A stretch of DNA of 64,000 nt from Leucogyrophana mollusca (taxonomy: Eukaryota > Basidiomycota > Agaricomycetes > Boletales): contig MU266433.1 of assembly GCA_021014945.1 (NCBI GenBank), forward strand, positions 29,702-93,701. The letters are read 5' to 3'. A model generated the notes under the pieces. That model was not told the DNA's origin and did not search any database. It saw nothing but the letters and a program-made list of their open reading frames with translations. The position numbers and the translations under genes are program-made. Numbering within the stretch: position 1 is the first letter of the stretch; each line of letters starts with the position of its first letter. Below are positions 46,724-58,675 of the stretch, one piece after another.

Positions 46724-49700
46724 ATTCAGCGTATGGAGCCCCGCCCAAGTCCCCAAATAACCAGGTCTGGCTTACACGCGACATCTTGTAAGCCACAATG
46801 TCTGATGCGTGCGTGAACCGCCATCCAAACAATCTATGCCCCAGGTCTCCTATACTTGAGGGGGGCGAGGATCCCGAGTATCTCAGTAGCTCCCAGACAA
46901 GACGCGAGCTAATTCAGAGGTACGACAAGGGCTCAGCATGCGGCTGGGAACGGTTACTGATCTTCGTCCGAAGTTGTAACATGTGAGTGCCACTGTCTGC
47001 AGAATGCATCCAAGCACTCCATAGAAGTTTCAAATTGTATAATACAATCGCAACTGCAGTATTTGAATCATGGACCGGCGATCAAGTTGAAGGCGGGCCG
47101 ACAATGCACAAAAGGCAGTGGATGTGTATACAGGACGTGGCAGCGCGGGAAACAATGGTATTGGGGTTGGGGATAACGGCTGGGCTTTCAGGATCAGAAA
47201 GTTTCCTCGTGCGGTGCAAAATAGCAGTACTCAGACTGCATCCAGTTTATGTTCGCGGGCCGTGAGGGGAATTTCACCGGGTCATTGCTGCGTGTTGCGG
47301 TGTCCTAAGCATAGATATTCCTAGTGGATCACCGAGTGGATGGAGGCCGCGGAGATCTGTGAATGCGTGATGGTACGGGGATCATAAAACAGGGCGGGTC
47401 CAGGTTGACCACTAGCCACCGTCTTTATCGAGACTTTCGCAAACCAGTCGGAATATCGATAGCGCCTCAGTGTGGGTATGGGGCTGCTTCGGTTCTAAGC
47501 TTGACAGGGCCAGCCGAGTGAACTCATAGGCAAAATTTTTATTGACCGGTCGACGTGAAGTGACTCATCTGCAACCCTGGAGTCTGAGGGTAGTTGTGTC
47601 GGCGCCTCAATTAAAACACGCGGAATCCCGTTAGGATATCGATGGTCTTGCGTTGTGGACCCGGGGTTGTTATGAGCGGGCCTACCCGGAAGAATTTGTT
47701 GGCAATGATTTAAGTGACCGGTGGGCTTGCGGTCGGTGTGCTACCGAGTGGCGGGTGGTTAGGTGTGTCGCTCTAATTGACACTCAGAAAAAGCCTGTAA
47801 TTCTCGCTTGTAAGGGGCTTCTAAGCGGGGCTACCCGGCTTCTCTGGCTCTGAATCAAACCGTTAAGTTAATACAAACGCGCAATGGTAAGATCACCGTA
47901 ATGGTTTACTAAGGTATAGGGGAGTGCATACGAGAAAAAAATTTCGTTTGTAGATTGGTGATGGCCTTCACGGGGATTTTCGCTAGGACAGGATTAGCGA
48001 AAGGCTTTGACTCGAGCTTGAGCGGACTTGGGGAGGTCTCAGCGGATACAAGGAGTGCTGGCAACTTTGCGAGATAGCGAGGCCATCACCTGTGTGATTA
48101 TCTTTTGCAAAAGGTCAAACTGCGCTTTTACTTACCCAAAGGACGTGTCTGCACGACGAAATGCGCGAGCCAACCCTCTGACAGCCGACCTGGAGTATCG
48201 ACGGGCGTCCTTCGGATCTAATGAAAGTCTACTAGACGCCGGGCGATCTTTACGGGAGTTTCCGAGACGATGTGATGGACGAATTTCAAGGTAAACGTCT
48301 AGAATGTAGGGTGCAAGCGGCAAGTACCATTCTGTGACTCCCCGTGCCACAAGGCGCTCCCCGTATCAAGATAGAAGGGTGCCCATCGAGATAAATCGAT
48401 GATCTCACGTCGCAAAGGGCGTAAAGAAAGGTCCCAGAGCCTACTGGCAACAAGTCTGTTGACCGGTCGGTGGGAATGCTGCGCTGCCATATGCGACCTG
48501 ATCTGCGCATGATTGTCAGTACTAGCGGATGATCACCGAATAATATTTTCCGGTATACGCAACGAAATATCCGTTTTGTTCGCCAATACATTGCACCCCT
48601 GTTGACCATTTACGACACTGACTTGATCATGATGGAACTCACCAGCGCCAAAGGTTACATATAGGCGCACACCCATTTAGAGGCGCTACTGCACCGACAC
48701 GGGGAGCATATCGAAAAGCGGTGAGGATCCTTATTACTGGTTTTACTGCGTTGATGACTCGGGAACCAACCAACACAGAGTCCTGTGAGAACATCCCTGC
48801 TTCGTCCGAGGCTAGCAGAAAATTTTAGAAACCCGATATGTTGGGCATCTGCAGGAAACTTTGAACTTGTGTAGGCGAGCTATAGCAACACCTTCATGCA
48901 ATAGGTAGTCCGGCCAAGAGAAAAAGAAGCAGTCAAGGCAATCGATGCGAATCATCCGACATAGGGCGACGATTGCACTGCTGTGCGGAAAGAGCGTGGA
49001 AAGGGGTGTATCTGAACGGTTGGATCTTCCTAGGGGCCCGAAGGTGATCGCGACCAGCGATACAGCATCCTGAATGTGGGTATCAGACGACCAAGCGGGG
49101 ACGAGGACTCAGATTTGGGGAGACCACAGGAACCATTTGAAGCGGCAAATTGCGAATGCACATGCGATGATCGATATTTTCGTGGTTTTCACAAGTGGGT
49201 CAGGGCATTTGGATTGCTCACCGGCGTATATTTCCCTTCCGCGTCGCTTAGGGGGATGTTCGGCGGAGCAAGAGTTTCCAACACGGACGACGCTACCAAG
49301 ATCACATCAGCACGCACCAAAAGAAACCCGTAGAAGGCGTCACTTATCACACGGAAATTATTTCAGCTGGCACCATATGCACCCCATTTTGGTTCACGCA
49401 AGCTGGCTTGGCCTTATGTTGTTGCAACCGAACCGGAGGAATCGCAGGCCCAAAAAGTGGAACCTGAGATGACTGACGTACTCGAGCGGAATCTCGCAGT
49501 AGCACGGCTTTGATGAAGGCGGCATCTGATACTATAAATGCTTTTCTGAACCTCGGCATCAGCTGTCGATCAGGTTGGACAGAGTGCGCAAGGTCTCGCA
49601 CATCGGCATATTGAAGAGGAGCCGCCGGCATGTCTGATGTTAATGAGGTGAATACCAGTCGTATGGGTATGGCTGCGACCTGTGTTACAGCGCAAGGGCG

Positions 49701-50280
49701 CTCGTAGACAGCCCTGCTTCAGCTTTGGTGCAAACTGCAAATACAAAGAAAGAGAAATGTATGAAGGCCTTACCTAGTGACTACTCGAAAAGGCTCACAT
49801 ACTTCAGGTTCAAGCAGCTCGACAACCATTGGATATAATCAATGTTCGATGGCTCTCATCATAATCCACTGATCAAAGCTTGGTGTCGCCAGATCTAGAG
49901 CTACAAGTTTGAGTTAAAAATTCGCAAGCCTAAAAGTTGGGGCTTCGGCTGTGCAACTAAATGAAGTCTTCAACGAAGATCGCCTCGGGTTGATTCGAAA
50001 ACAGCTGGAAAGAAACACAGATGAAAAAAAAATGGCGAGTAGGAATAAAAGACGACCAACCTGTCTACCCGATCAAGGCTTGAGCTTTACCGCCCAATTG
50101 CCTTCGGTGGCTTTCAACCTAGTCTCCCGCGGGCGGACAGTACTGTCGTTCCTTCTATATAATCATTTAACCACATTCAACAACTCTGGGCCTGTGTCTA
50201 TCATATGGTACATCGGTAAGGTCTCTAATGCACGTACCCTTCCAGTTCCACGGACCCCATTTAGTTGATTATTGTATCAG
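46724..50280. other. Gene-poor stretch
   Basis: No supported gene. It contains the second copy of the dispersed relic described at 28.46-29.28 kb (here about 47.62-48.53 kb). The frame at 49951-50268 directly before the BTB gene has no motif; CTATATAATC at 50155-50164 and the bases after it probably belong to that gene's promoter and leader. Confidence 0.4.
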
Positions 50281-51375
50281 ATGGCCAGCTTCAGCTCCTT
50301 GACTACTCTCATTCAGATCGCAGATCTATACTTCGATGATGGCAACATTGTGGTGTTTGTTGATCGTGATCTCGAGGCTACGGCTGTCTTTCGACTGCAC
50401 AAGTCGATCTTAGCATCTCAGTCCGCTGTATTCGCCGACTTGTTCTCACTACCTGCACCGTCGAAAGATACCGTCGAGTCGAACGAGATGTACGATGGAG
50501 TTCCCGTCGTGCGAATGCATGACAACGCCAAGGACATCGAGGGTCTTTTTCGGGCATTGTATTGTCCATCGTATGTTTGCTACAATGATAGAGCGACTAC
50601 GCCGTCTCTAACGGTATGCAGCTCAATTCTATTCAAACGGCGTCATCCAGACACACCATTAAAAGTCAAAGGGCTGCTTGCCCTTACAACCAAGTATCAA
50701 GTCGACAGGCTGCGAGAAACGATTATCTCTCAAGTTCGCGCAGACTGGCCATCGAGCATATTTGAATGGGATGTGTTGGAAGAAGAAGCAGGTCAACTTC
50801 AAGATGAGATACTGCAAGAGGCACTCCAAAACGGCTTGGAGCCATGGCAAAGCAGGGCTGCTGATGACTATCTTCCTGAACCTGCATCCGCTATCCGTCT
50901 CGCGTATGAAGCCTCCATCCCGGAAATCATACCAGCAGCATTTTACCAACTCTCGCGCACAGAACCATCACAGGATTACGATAGATGGCGTGCACTCAGC
51001 AATGACGACCCATTTCACGAGGCTCATTGCGACTGGATCGATGGTGCACGTACAGCACGCTGGTCAATGCTCGTTCAAGAGGACCTGCTATCTCTCGCTC
51101 GTGGCAAGGAGAAACTGCAGCGTTTCGCTGAAGAAATCCATAGAAGTATGCTCCCGGTCGTGACTTGTTGTAGAATGGGGTGTCTGGATGTCTGGAAGGA
51201 TGTTCCCCAACCAGTGAGGAAAGATTTGCTCCGAGATTTGAAGGAATTCTGTAGCGAAACTCGATACCCAGGAAAGGGCATGTGTGGAGCCTGTCGCCAG
51301 GAGATCAACCGCAGAGCAAAGAGACTCCGGGGAGATTTGTGGGGTAGGTTAGGAGAGTTCTTCGGCGAAGAATGA
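50281..51375 (+). CDS. BTB/POZ-domain protein, intact, 364 aa
   Basis: Member of the expanded basidiomycete BTB/POZ family; BTB folds dimerise and often act as adaptors for ubiquitin ligases or transcription factors, but the partner here is unknown. The single open frame starts at ATG 50281 (the frame is open three codons further, without ATG). BTB domain at about 16-140: DLYFDDGNIVVF, FRLHKSILASQSAVFADLFS, VVRMHDNAKDIEGLFRALYC, then LLALTTKYQVDRL (about 135-147). The C-terminal half is family-typical: SIFEWDVLEEEAG, YLPEPASAIRLAYE, IPAAFYQLSRTEP, WSMLVQEDLLSLARGKEKLQ, and a Cys-bearing tail CGACRQEINRRAKRLRGDLW. The segment YVCYNDRATTPSLTVCSS (about residues 98-115) is unusual and starts with GTATG, so an in-frame intron there is possible. 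Two dead relatives lie at 4.1 and 30.7 kb. Confidence 0.8.
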   Translation: MASFSSLTTLIQIADLYFDDGNIVVFVDRDLEATAVFRLHKSILASQSAVFADLFSLPAPSKDTVESNEMYDGVPVVRMHDNAKDIEGLFRALYCPSYVCYNDRATTPSLTVCSSILFKRRHPDTPLKVKGLLALTTKYQVDRLRETIISQVRADWPSSIFEWDVLEEEAGQLQDEILQEALQNGLEPWQSRAADDYLPEPASAIRLAYEASIPEIIPAAFYQLSRTEPSQDYDRWRALSNDDPFHEAHCDWIDGARTARWSMLVQEDLLSLARGKEKLQRFAEEIHRSMLPVVTCCRMGCLDVWKDVPQPVRKDLLRDLKEFCSETRYPGKGMCGACRQEINRRAKRLRGDLWGRLGEFFGEE

Positions 51376-51641
51376 TTAACCCTGCTTAAAACTGCCATCA
51401 CAAACCCTCTACTTGTTTCGTAGTAAATATTCGCCAGACCCTTGTTTCTATGCGGTACCACCCCTGTTAGTCTCCACAAGTCAGTAATATGAGGAAAGTG
51501 ATGCAGATGCGAACGTGCTATTATATAGTTAGATCTCTTCTACCGTGCGAAGGACTTCTAAGTATGTGGACCATCTACAGCCCGCGACAAGGTTCGAAAT
51601 GAGTTCTAGATTTTTAGTCTACCTGGGCTCTGTTGTTGCTG

Positions 51642-54045
51642 TCACTTTGCAGCGAAAGGTGATTCCTGCCTAAGTCGGGCTCCAATGCGATGGAAAATAA
51701 ACCTACAATAAACTAGACATCAGCGATCAAACTCTCGCCTCTACTAGCTCCAAAGGCACAGGATGGAGAAACCTGGCACTCACGGCAGTGGCGCCATGAC
51801 AGTCGTCAACCCCGCCAGCAGCGCTGTGGCACCTACAGTCCCGAGCTTGTCGTACATGGCACCCGCAAATAGCGGAAACGCGGCAGCAAACGCGCTCCGC
51901 AGCGCGCTGTTGCTCGCCATGGCGCTTGCGGCGATGGGGCGGTACGCGGTGACGAGGTAAGTGAAGGTGGAGGTGAAGACAAAATAGATTCCGGAGCCGA
52001 ACGGAACAGAGGCGATGATCGGGGCGATCCAGTGCACGTGCGGATATGTTGTGAAGGCGAGCCAGAAGAGGCCTGTGCAGGAAAAGGGGTCAGATTCCAA
52101 AAAAGACGGAAGGAAATGCACGTACCGACTGGGACGAGTACACCGCCCACTTTACCCATGATAAGCCTTGTCTCAGGTGGCGCATCACCACCAAACTTGG
52201 CGGCCTCTCTCGCAAACACTCTGCGCGTCATATGTATTAGCAAATTATGTCTCGACACAACCTGACATTTGGACTAGTCTGGAACAGGGGAGCGCACGAA
52301 CCTATTCCAGTAAGGCTGTGTGCAGATCGCAGCGATCATGCCGATGCCGATTCCAAGGAAGGAAAGGCCAGTGGATTGGACGTTGAAGCCGTGATTAGTT
52401 TCGAATATGATAGGGTATGCTTGGAAGGCGAGGTACAGGATCCCAAGAAGGAGCGCATTCCTGTGCGGCATGTATCCATTCAGGATAGCATCTATATGAT
52501 CTCGAAAAATGAAGGCATACCAAGTATCCAAGAGCAGAGCCATTCTGTCAAAGAGGAGTAGCTCTGTGAGTGGGTTTGAGATCTAATTCAGATGTCCGCG
52601 GGTGACTTCAATGGAAGGAACATACGAAAGGGCTTGTAGCAACTGATTAAGACGGCGGAGGCTAAGCTTCCTTCGCGCCTGTCGAGGGGTGCATAATATT
52701 TAGAATCCCCGGTTGACTTGCGGAGCCTGACACATGTGAGAAAATGATGAGCCCAAATCTAATACAGTCGGCAGACTTTGGCTCACCTGCTTGCCTTTTG
52801 TTTCAGGATAACGGGTACATAGGTCTCTGGGACAAACTGTGTTTCCGAGTTTGAATCATCTTCCATCGCCTGAGCGTATGGGGGAGAGCGAAGGGCTCAC
52901 AAGGACAAGCATGATGGCCTCTACGAAGATCCAACACAATTGCACGCGGTATGTCCATCTCCAATATAGGTTCTACATACGCGAAAGGCGGATCGTCAGT
53001 CAATACGCTATACAGGAGAGAAAGGCGGGCCAACCTGGTTAATGAAGCTGACAATTCCACAAGTCACGAGTATACTCAGATTAGCAGCTCGTCCACCCAA
53101 TCTCCATAAAAACACCTCACCCCGCGATTAACGGACCTGGTAGGAGAGGTGAAACAATGTCAATAATAATAGACGTTGCAGCAACCATGAAAGACGGACC
53201 GGCCACGGGCCCGATGAACGGAGACCTGTCCATGTTTAGTTCCACATGCTCCTCGTGTGATGACTGCGTGAACTCACATGGTGTAAACAGCCATGGGACT
53301 ACCAGTGAATCAGTTAGGCGAGGTTGCTGCGGGACGGGCAGAAGAGACGCACTTTGCAACCGTGGCATTGGGAAACATATCACTCACACTCCCACCTGCA
53401 ACGCTCAGGAACGCCGACCCACAAAATCCAGTGATGAGTCGAAACACGAGGAACACGGCTGTTTTACACGTCGTCAAACTACTTTCCTATCAGATGCTGA
53501 AGTGGTCTCACCGATATTGGGGGCAAAAGCAACAGGAAATGTAAAGATAAAGAATAAAACATAGGATACTCTATAGACGATATTACGGCCTTCAAGTAAA
53601 AACCGCTCACATAAGCAACTGAACTCCATCCACGAGCACACGCTTGTAACTCACCATACACTTCTGAAAGAGGTCCGACGAGCAATGGACCAGCCCCCAA
53701 GCCACTGACAAAGAGACTGATCCCCAGGACTGTCACCTCATGCGAAACATGAAACGTCTCTGCAGAGCCGTCCTCCGTAAACGCAGCCTGATCGATAAAA
53801 TTTCAGAGACGCGATAACCTAGTCGGATGAGAGCTCAGACTTACGATAGATGACGCACATGTGACGCATAGCGAGGCGGAGCTAATGACGAGGACAGCGA
53901 CCCATCTTCTCAGGGAGGACATGCATTGCGGATTGTCCTCGGTTTCAAGGACAACGAGGTGCGGGTCTGCCGGAGATGGCTTCAACTCTTCTTTCGTTTC
54001 GCCCTCCGTAGCAGGCCCAAAAGTCCCTGACGTCCTGGCCGACAT
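51642..54045 (-). CDS. MFS transporter, DHA1-type, 16 exons, 487 aa
   Basis: Proton-coupled 12-helix exporter of the drug/polyamine antiporter type in the plasma membrane. Exons: 54045-53845, 53787-53655, 53589-53512, 53458-53353, 53298-53278, 53225-53200, 53136-53121, 53047-53035, 52972-52901, 52836-52787, 52726-52626, 52563-52521, 52460-52302, 52220-52126, 52072-51784, 51702-51642. All introns are GT-AG and the frame is continuous to TGA. Hallmarks: GPLSEVYGRN (loop 2-3 motif, about 105-114), GFCGSAFLSVAGGSVSDMFP, SPFIGPVAGPLIAGFINQ (antiporter motif region), WRWTYRVQLCWIF, FVPETYVPVILKQKASRLRK, QLLLFDRMALLLDTWNALLL, AYPIIFE, SGIYFVFTSTFTYLVTAYRP, and FIFHRIGARLRQESPF at the C-terminus. Start at 54045 (MSARTSGTFG) gives a normal cytosolic tail. 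Four exons are only 13-26 nt, so automatic gene callers may break it. Confidence 0.9.
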
Positions 54046-55359
54046 TACGAGATATCTAAGGAGCTTGAGTGGGACTTTGGGGCCCTCGAAATCCACTGAA
54101 GAGCGATTATTCAACGAGGAGAGAGCTCATTTTTTGGCGAGTGATGTGCTTGGTAAATATACCCACCTATACCCACCCGCGTCATATTTGTAGCGGGTGC
54201 CGTGCTCGAGGAAGCCATCGGCATCCCGTGTATAGAGCGTCTCAGTCATGCATCGGACACAACCGGCGGCAGCCTTGACTTTTGACTCGTCTTCGTGATC
54301 TCAGACGCCCCGTCGACGTACAAGAAGCACTACTCGACACCGCAAATAGCGACAGCTTGGCTCGGAGCCGGTTCGAACGGCCTGGCGGCGGATAATATTC
54401 GTCAACTGGCAGAAAAATTGCAAGAGTGGTGAGCCACGACGGGAGTCTGCGAATGAGCTTTATATACGCAGTATTGCGCTTCTGATGTTGCAGTAGCATC
54501 GACGCTCTCAGCGTTTGGTCGTGGGTGAGGGTTGTGGGAAGGACTCGGAGATGATTGTGGGTCGAGCGCCCAACAAACACAAAAAACGCCCAGGCACTTT
54601 TTCCAGTTCTATCACCCTTATTCCACTCCTTCGTCCACGGTACGCCTGCGCAGCCTGACGCAAGCATCTGTCTGCTCGCTGATCTCCAACGAAGACGTCC
54701 AGACTACCAATCTATCATGATACATTTCCTGGCGGACGATGGCATGGATGACGCTCCGATTGAAATTCAAAGGATCTTTTCATGATCTCGTCTCAGGCCC
54801 TCCGGATTCACTCAAACCCCAGGGTCGCTGACAACGACCAGGCTATGTGATCGAACCCTGGTCCGGTTCTAGAAGGTCGTCCTTCTGGAGGATTGCCATT
54901 TTGCCGCTAGGACGGACCATATCACGGCGCCCTTGCGCCCTCAAAATGCAATCAAACCAACACGCCATTGACGCTAATCAAGTGTGGCAGATGACGAGAT
55001 ACCGCCCCTGAGGGAATGGTAAGTCCTGTAGTGCATGTGGCTCCCGCCGATGACGGTCTTAAAAATGGACTGATTTGATGCGGCAGGTTGGCATGATAGG
55101 TGTTGGCGGATATAGCTGGCAAGTCGTTCCACGGGCCATTCCTGGCCGTACATCACCTGCTCTTTGGGGAATATGTCAGATTTGTGGAAGGAAATTTTCA
55201 CCGGTGAACAAACCAATTCCCCAGGTACGTGTCCCTCCTGTTCCGTCCTTCATTGACAACACATGAACACCGTGATGCTATCCAGACCGGCTTCTGGATC
55301 TCCTCTCAACCTTTAGGGTTACCAAGCATGGCCGGCGTAGTTCCTCGGCCGGTGAATTG

Positions 55360-55560
55360 TCATGTCACCAGAGATTTCTCGGCTGGCCCCGCTCAGAACG
55401 CCCCCCACAATGCGAGAATATCCTCCCGAGTAAGGCCATTTCAACCAATGGGGATTGGCGAATTTTGATAAAGACGGCAACACCAGTGATGTCCGCTATC
55501 TTGTATGGTCCCCGTGCCAGGGCTTCGTTCTCGCTTGCTGTCTGCTGCGCAATAGGCCGC
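55360..55560 (-). pseudogene. Possible relic of an MFS C-terminal half
   Basis: On the minus strand CGGCCTATTGCG, then words resembling ACATCACTGGTG and CCAATCCCCATTGG, lie in the order expected from the end of an MFS transporter (YRPIA..., ATSLV..., the last helix). The open frame RPIAQQTASENEALARGPYK runs to a TGA near 55366 but is not MFS-like throughout. No other exons were found. It may be a decayed tandem copy of the neighbouring transporter, or chance. Confidence 0.2.
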
Positions 55561-55684
55561 TATACCGTTAGCTTGGCATTCGTCTCTATAATTCTCTGAA
55601 AAAAATCCTCTCAAGATCATGTCACGACTGGGGAGTGGATATGACAGCCGGTCAACAAATGGAATTAGCATGCTGTACGCATTA

Positions 55685-56535
55685 CTAGATTTTCCAGTAT
55701 TCGATGCTATTCGCAGCCCTGTCAAACGGGAACTCCCCACCCCATATCTCGACATCTCTGGAACTTTCTTGGATTCCGGACCATAGATTGCCTATCGCCT
55801 CGCGAGCACCTGCCATATCGCTCACGCGCCCGCCTTCGAATTCTTCCTTGCAGCTCTGTTTGGCGGCCATGAGTATGGAGAAATCTGAGGGGTTGACAAT
55901 TCCTGACCTGGATGGCTTGGCTGATATCTGCGTCTATGACCGCGAGAGCATCTGCCGTAGCGCCCTCCGGTTCCCATCTCAGCCCAATTGTTGCTCTCAC
56001 AACTGAAGACAGAACTCCAAGGCTGGCGAGGCCCATGCCGGCACCATAGAGCGAGCGTGCGCGTGATAGCACGTTATTCAGATCCGTCGTTGGGATAGCA
56101 TCGATACCATTTAAACCAGTGTCAAACAAACCGTTGGTGGTCGCTATTCTCTTTGCACTGGTTTGCCGTAGTCGTGATCGCGCCGCGGCTGTGAAGGCGG
56201 ATGCGAGACTGGGAGTCCCGGTCGCGAGGAGGCTTCTAGTAATAGCGCGCAAACTGTTGAGATGTTTAGCGAGGGTATTCACGTGTCAGGGAGAGGGTGT
56301 TAGGATACTTACTCCTCTAAGGTGGCGTTGGCTATGAGCGTGTCCACCTTTGAGATGTGCTCGATGGTGAGCTCCACCAGACGGTTTCTCACAGTGACGT
56401 ACCATTAGGTTACTGCAAACAATATTTCGGGTCAGAAGGCTTGCCCGAAAGCGTCGATAAGAGCATAGAGACTTACACATGGCCCAAAGTCTTACCATTC
56501 TCTTGCGAGTGAACTTGAACCTCGGGAGCGGGCAT
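55685..56535 (-). CDS. Conserved-looking hypothetical protein, 4 exons, 216 aa
   Basis: No domain I can name. Exons: 56535-56477, 56387-56313, 56253-55908, 55855-55685, all GT-AG, frame continuous to TAG at 55685-55687. Protein: MPAPEVQVHSQENGKTLGHV, an amphipathic helix NRLVELTIEHISKVDTLIAN, then a long helical part (TRSLLATGTPSLASAFTAAA, RQTSAKRI, SRARSLYGAGMGLASLGVLS), DADISQAIQSCKEEFEGG, and a C-terminus WGGEFPFDRAANSIEYWKI. A hydrophobic stretch GAGMGLASLGVLSSVV could be membrane-associated. Exon 2 can start after CAG (56413) or GAG (56388); only the GAG choice keeps the frame and gives the helix above. The gene sits between the MFS transporter and the reductase. It could be an uncharacterised fungal family; I am confident of the gene, not of a role. 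Confidence 0.7.
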
Positions 56536-57016
56536 ATTGGTGAACCTGGAGCGAGGACAGACTTGGGAGTTACAAGTAAGGACGTGGCTTGGGAGACCTG
56601 ATTTTATTTAATACTTGCAGTGCAAAGTCTCGGACATCAGCTGTGTCATCCAGTCAGGAGAACAGCAAAACTATTTGTAGGTAAGCGGGATCGCCGGATA
56701 TCTGGGATCAAGATCCACCCAACGAACCAAACCAGTGCAATCCTCTAGGCGATTTAACGCACGTCGTCGGTGTGTCACTGTCCTCGGTCTCCTGACGATT
56801 TACCGTAATTACCCCCAATTATGGTTTCTTTCTTAGCCGGCAAAGTCGTAGTTCTCGAAGAGTATGTTTCAAACGAGCGTTCCGGGTAAAATCGAGGGAC
56901 ACTCTGCTAGGCGCCCTCCATCGTACTTTGGGACGGAGTTTGATCAGTTCCTCCAATAAAAAGCCAGATTTAACTTACGGTTCTCTCGCATTTCCTGATC
57001 ACTTGTCCTACTCATC

Positions 57017-58675
57017 ATGTCCAGGTCCCAATCATCGTATCCTTCCCGGGAAACTTTTGTCCTTGGACCTTTCACTGCGCCTCGACTTTGGACCGGCCTC
57101 TGGCAGCTTTCCAGCAACGCCTGGGGAAGTGCGTCGGCGTCCAAGATCCGTCAGGGAATGGCCCGCCACGCCGATATGGGCTACAATGCGTTTGGTATGA
57201 TATGACGTGTCTTCTAAGTGCTGGACGCGCACTGAGACTCTGTGCCTGCTTTTTAGACATGGTGGGTATACATCAACGTACATGCTCCCATCTTTCCTTC
57301 TCACCATCGTTCTTTTTGTTTGCTGTCGTCACGAACTTCAGGGTAACATACACCCCACTAAACTTTTGTATCTTGCCGAAGCTCACTTCTTTTGCAGCCG
57401 ATCACTATGGAAGTGCGGAGATTCTCTTCGTACGTTGTTGTGCCTTTTCATCTTACGCGGCATGTACGACTCAAGCGGCTCCTTTTTCCCCCAGGGGCAG
57501 TTCAGAGAATCATTACCATCTCCGGACAGTGTCATCGGCGCTACCAAATGGTGTGTTTTTCGGCACACAGAGCTTTCGCATACCATCGTGGAAGCAGCGG
57601 TACGGGAGCGCATGAAGCGCATGCGTACTACCTCCGTGGATCTCCTCCAGGTTTTAACTCCCTTTGCTTTGTTACGTCTTGCCCTGACCACCTCCTAGTT
57701 CCACTGGCAAGACTACTCCGACTTGGGCTACCTCACTGCCCTCCAGATCCTCCAGGACCTGCAGGCCGAGGGGCTTATCAAAGCCGTTGGTCTTTGTAAC
57801 TTTGACGCCAAGCGGACAGGACAAATATGCACTCAACTCGGTCCTGGATTCATCGTTTCCAATCAGGTTCAGGTCAGTGGCGTCTCGCGCTCGCTGATAT
57901 ACTCCAGGGCCGTACACTAACGCACATTGGGCAGTTCTCCCTCATCGATACGCGCCCCCTCCACGGCATGGCCGACGTCTGCGAAACCCACAACGTCAAG
58001 CTCCTGACCTACGGTACTTTGGTAAGTCACCGTCCCCTGCGCCGCCGCCTCTCTTGCGGTTTAATCTCAACCTGGATCCCTGCACCAAAAAGTGTGGCGG
58101 CTTCTTGTCAGACAAGTGGTTAAATCAGCCGGAACCGGATCTTTACTCGGGGAATCTTACACCGTCACAACGAAAAGTGCGCTAACAATTTTCCACTGCT
58201 CCTTTCTCTCTCTCCGGCTCTCATGATCGACTTTTTTCGACCAGTATCTTGATATGATCCTAAAGGCATGGGGAAACTGGGCCTTATTCCAGTCCCTCTT
58301 GGCGGTGCTGCGTGATATTGGTAATCGCCACGGCGGGCTGAGCATCGCCAACATAGCCACCCGTTGGGTGCTTGATCACCACTTTGTCGGAGCTGTGATT
58401 ATCGGTACGACGCAATCACTTGCTCTCGACCCGAATCCGAAACTCAAAACCTATTTTTATATATCCGGCATGCGCCAACATCCGCGATGTTACAATTATA
58501 AACCACACGCATAGGCGCTCGATTGGGAGTTTCCGAGCACCCTGTTGACAACCAACAGGTGTACGGGTTCAGGTTATCCGAAGATGATAACCGTGCTATT
58601 GAGGCGGTGCAAGACCGGTCCAATGGCCGTCGGATGATCTCTACGATTGGCGACTGCGGAGAGGAGTATCGCTGA
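57017..58675 (+). CDS. Aldo-keto reductase family oxidoreductase, 9 exons, 346 aa
   Basis: NAD(P)H-dependent reductase with a TIM-barrel fold, probably cytosolic; substrate unknown. Exons: 57017-57194, 57257-57265, 57398-57429, 57495-57650, 57699-57872, 57935-58021, 58093-58176, 58245-58404, 58515-58675. All introns are GT-AG, stop TGA at 58673-58675. Catalytic tetrad by position: Asp60 (from the 9-nt exon) and Tyr66 in ADHYGSAE, Lys91 in IGATKW, His127 in LLQFHWQDY. Other family features: GLWQLSSNAWG, AAVRERMKRMRTTSVDLLQF, LQAEGLIKAVGLCNFD, VSNQVQFSLIDTRP, LLTYGTLCGGFLSDKWL, IATRWVLDHHFVGAVIIG and RLSEDDNRAIEAV. The GT-AG rule forces exon 2 to be 9 nt, adding a Val between the catalytic Asp and Tyr, one residue more than usual. 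It lies close to an MFS transporter, which may be functional pairing or chance. Confidence 0.88.

Noticed and set aside
49951..50268. 105-codon frame before the BTB gene
   Set aside because: No motif; it covers the likely promoter and leader (TATATAA at 50157) of the BTB gene.
53803..54114. Longer N-terminus of the MFS transporter starting at 54114
   Set aside because: That codon is TTG; the first in-frame ATG is at 54045 and gives a normal tail length.
55722..56282. 186-codon single-exon reading of the 216-aa gene
   Set aside because: It starts at GTG and reads through an intron at its 3' end; the four-exon model starts at a true ATG and ends in a better C-terminus.
56388..56412. CAG acceptor at 56413 for exon 2 of the 216-aa gene
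   Set aside because: It would force a frame shift before NRLVELTIEHI; the GAG acceptor 25 bases further keeps the frame.
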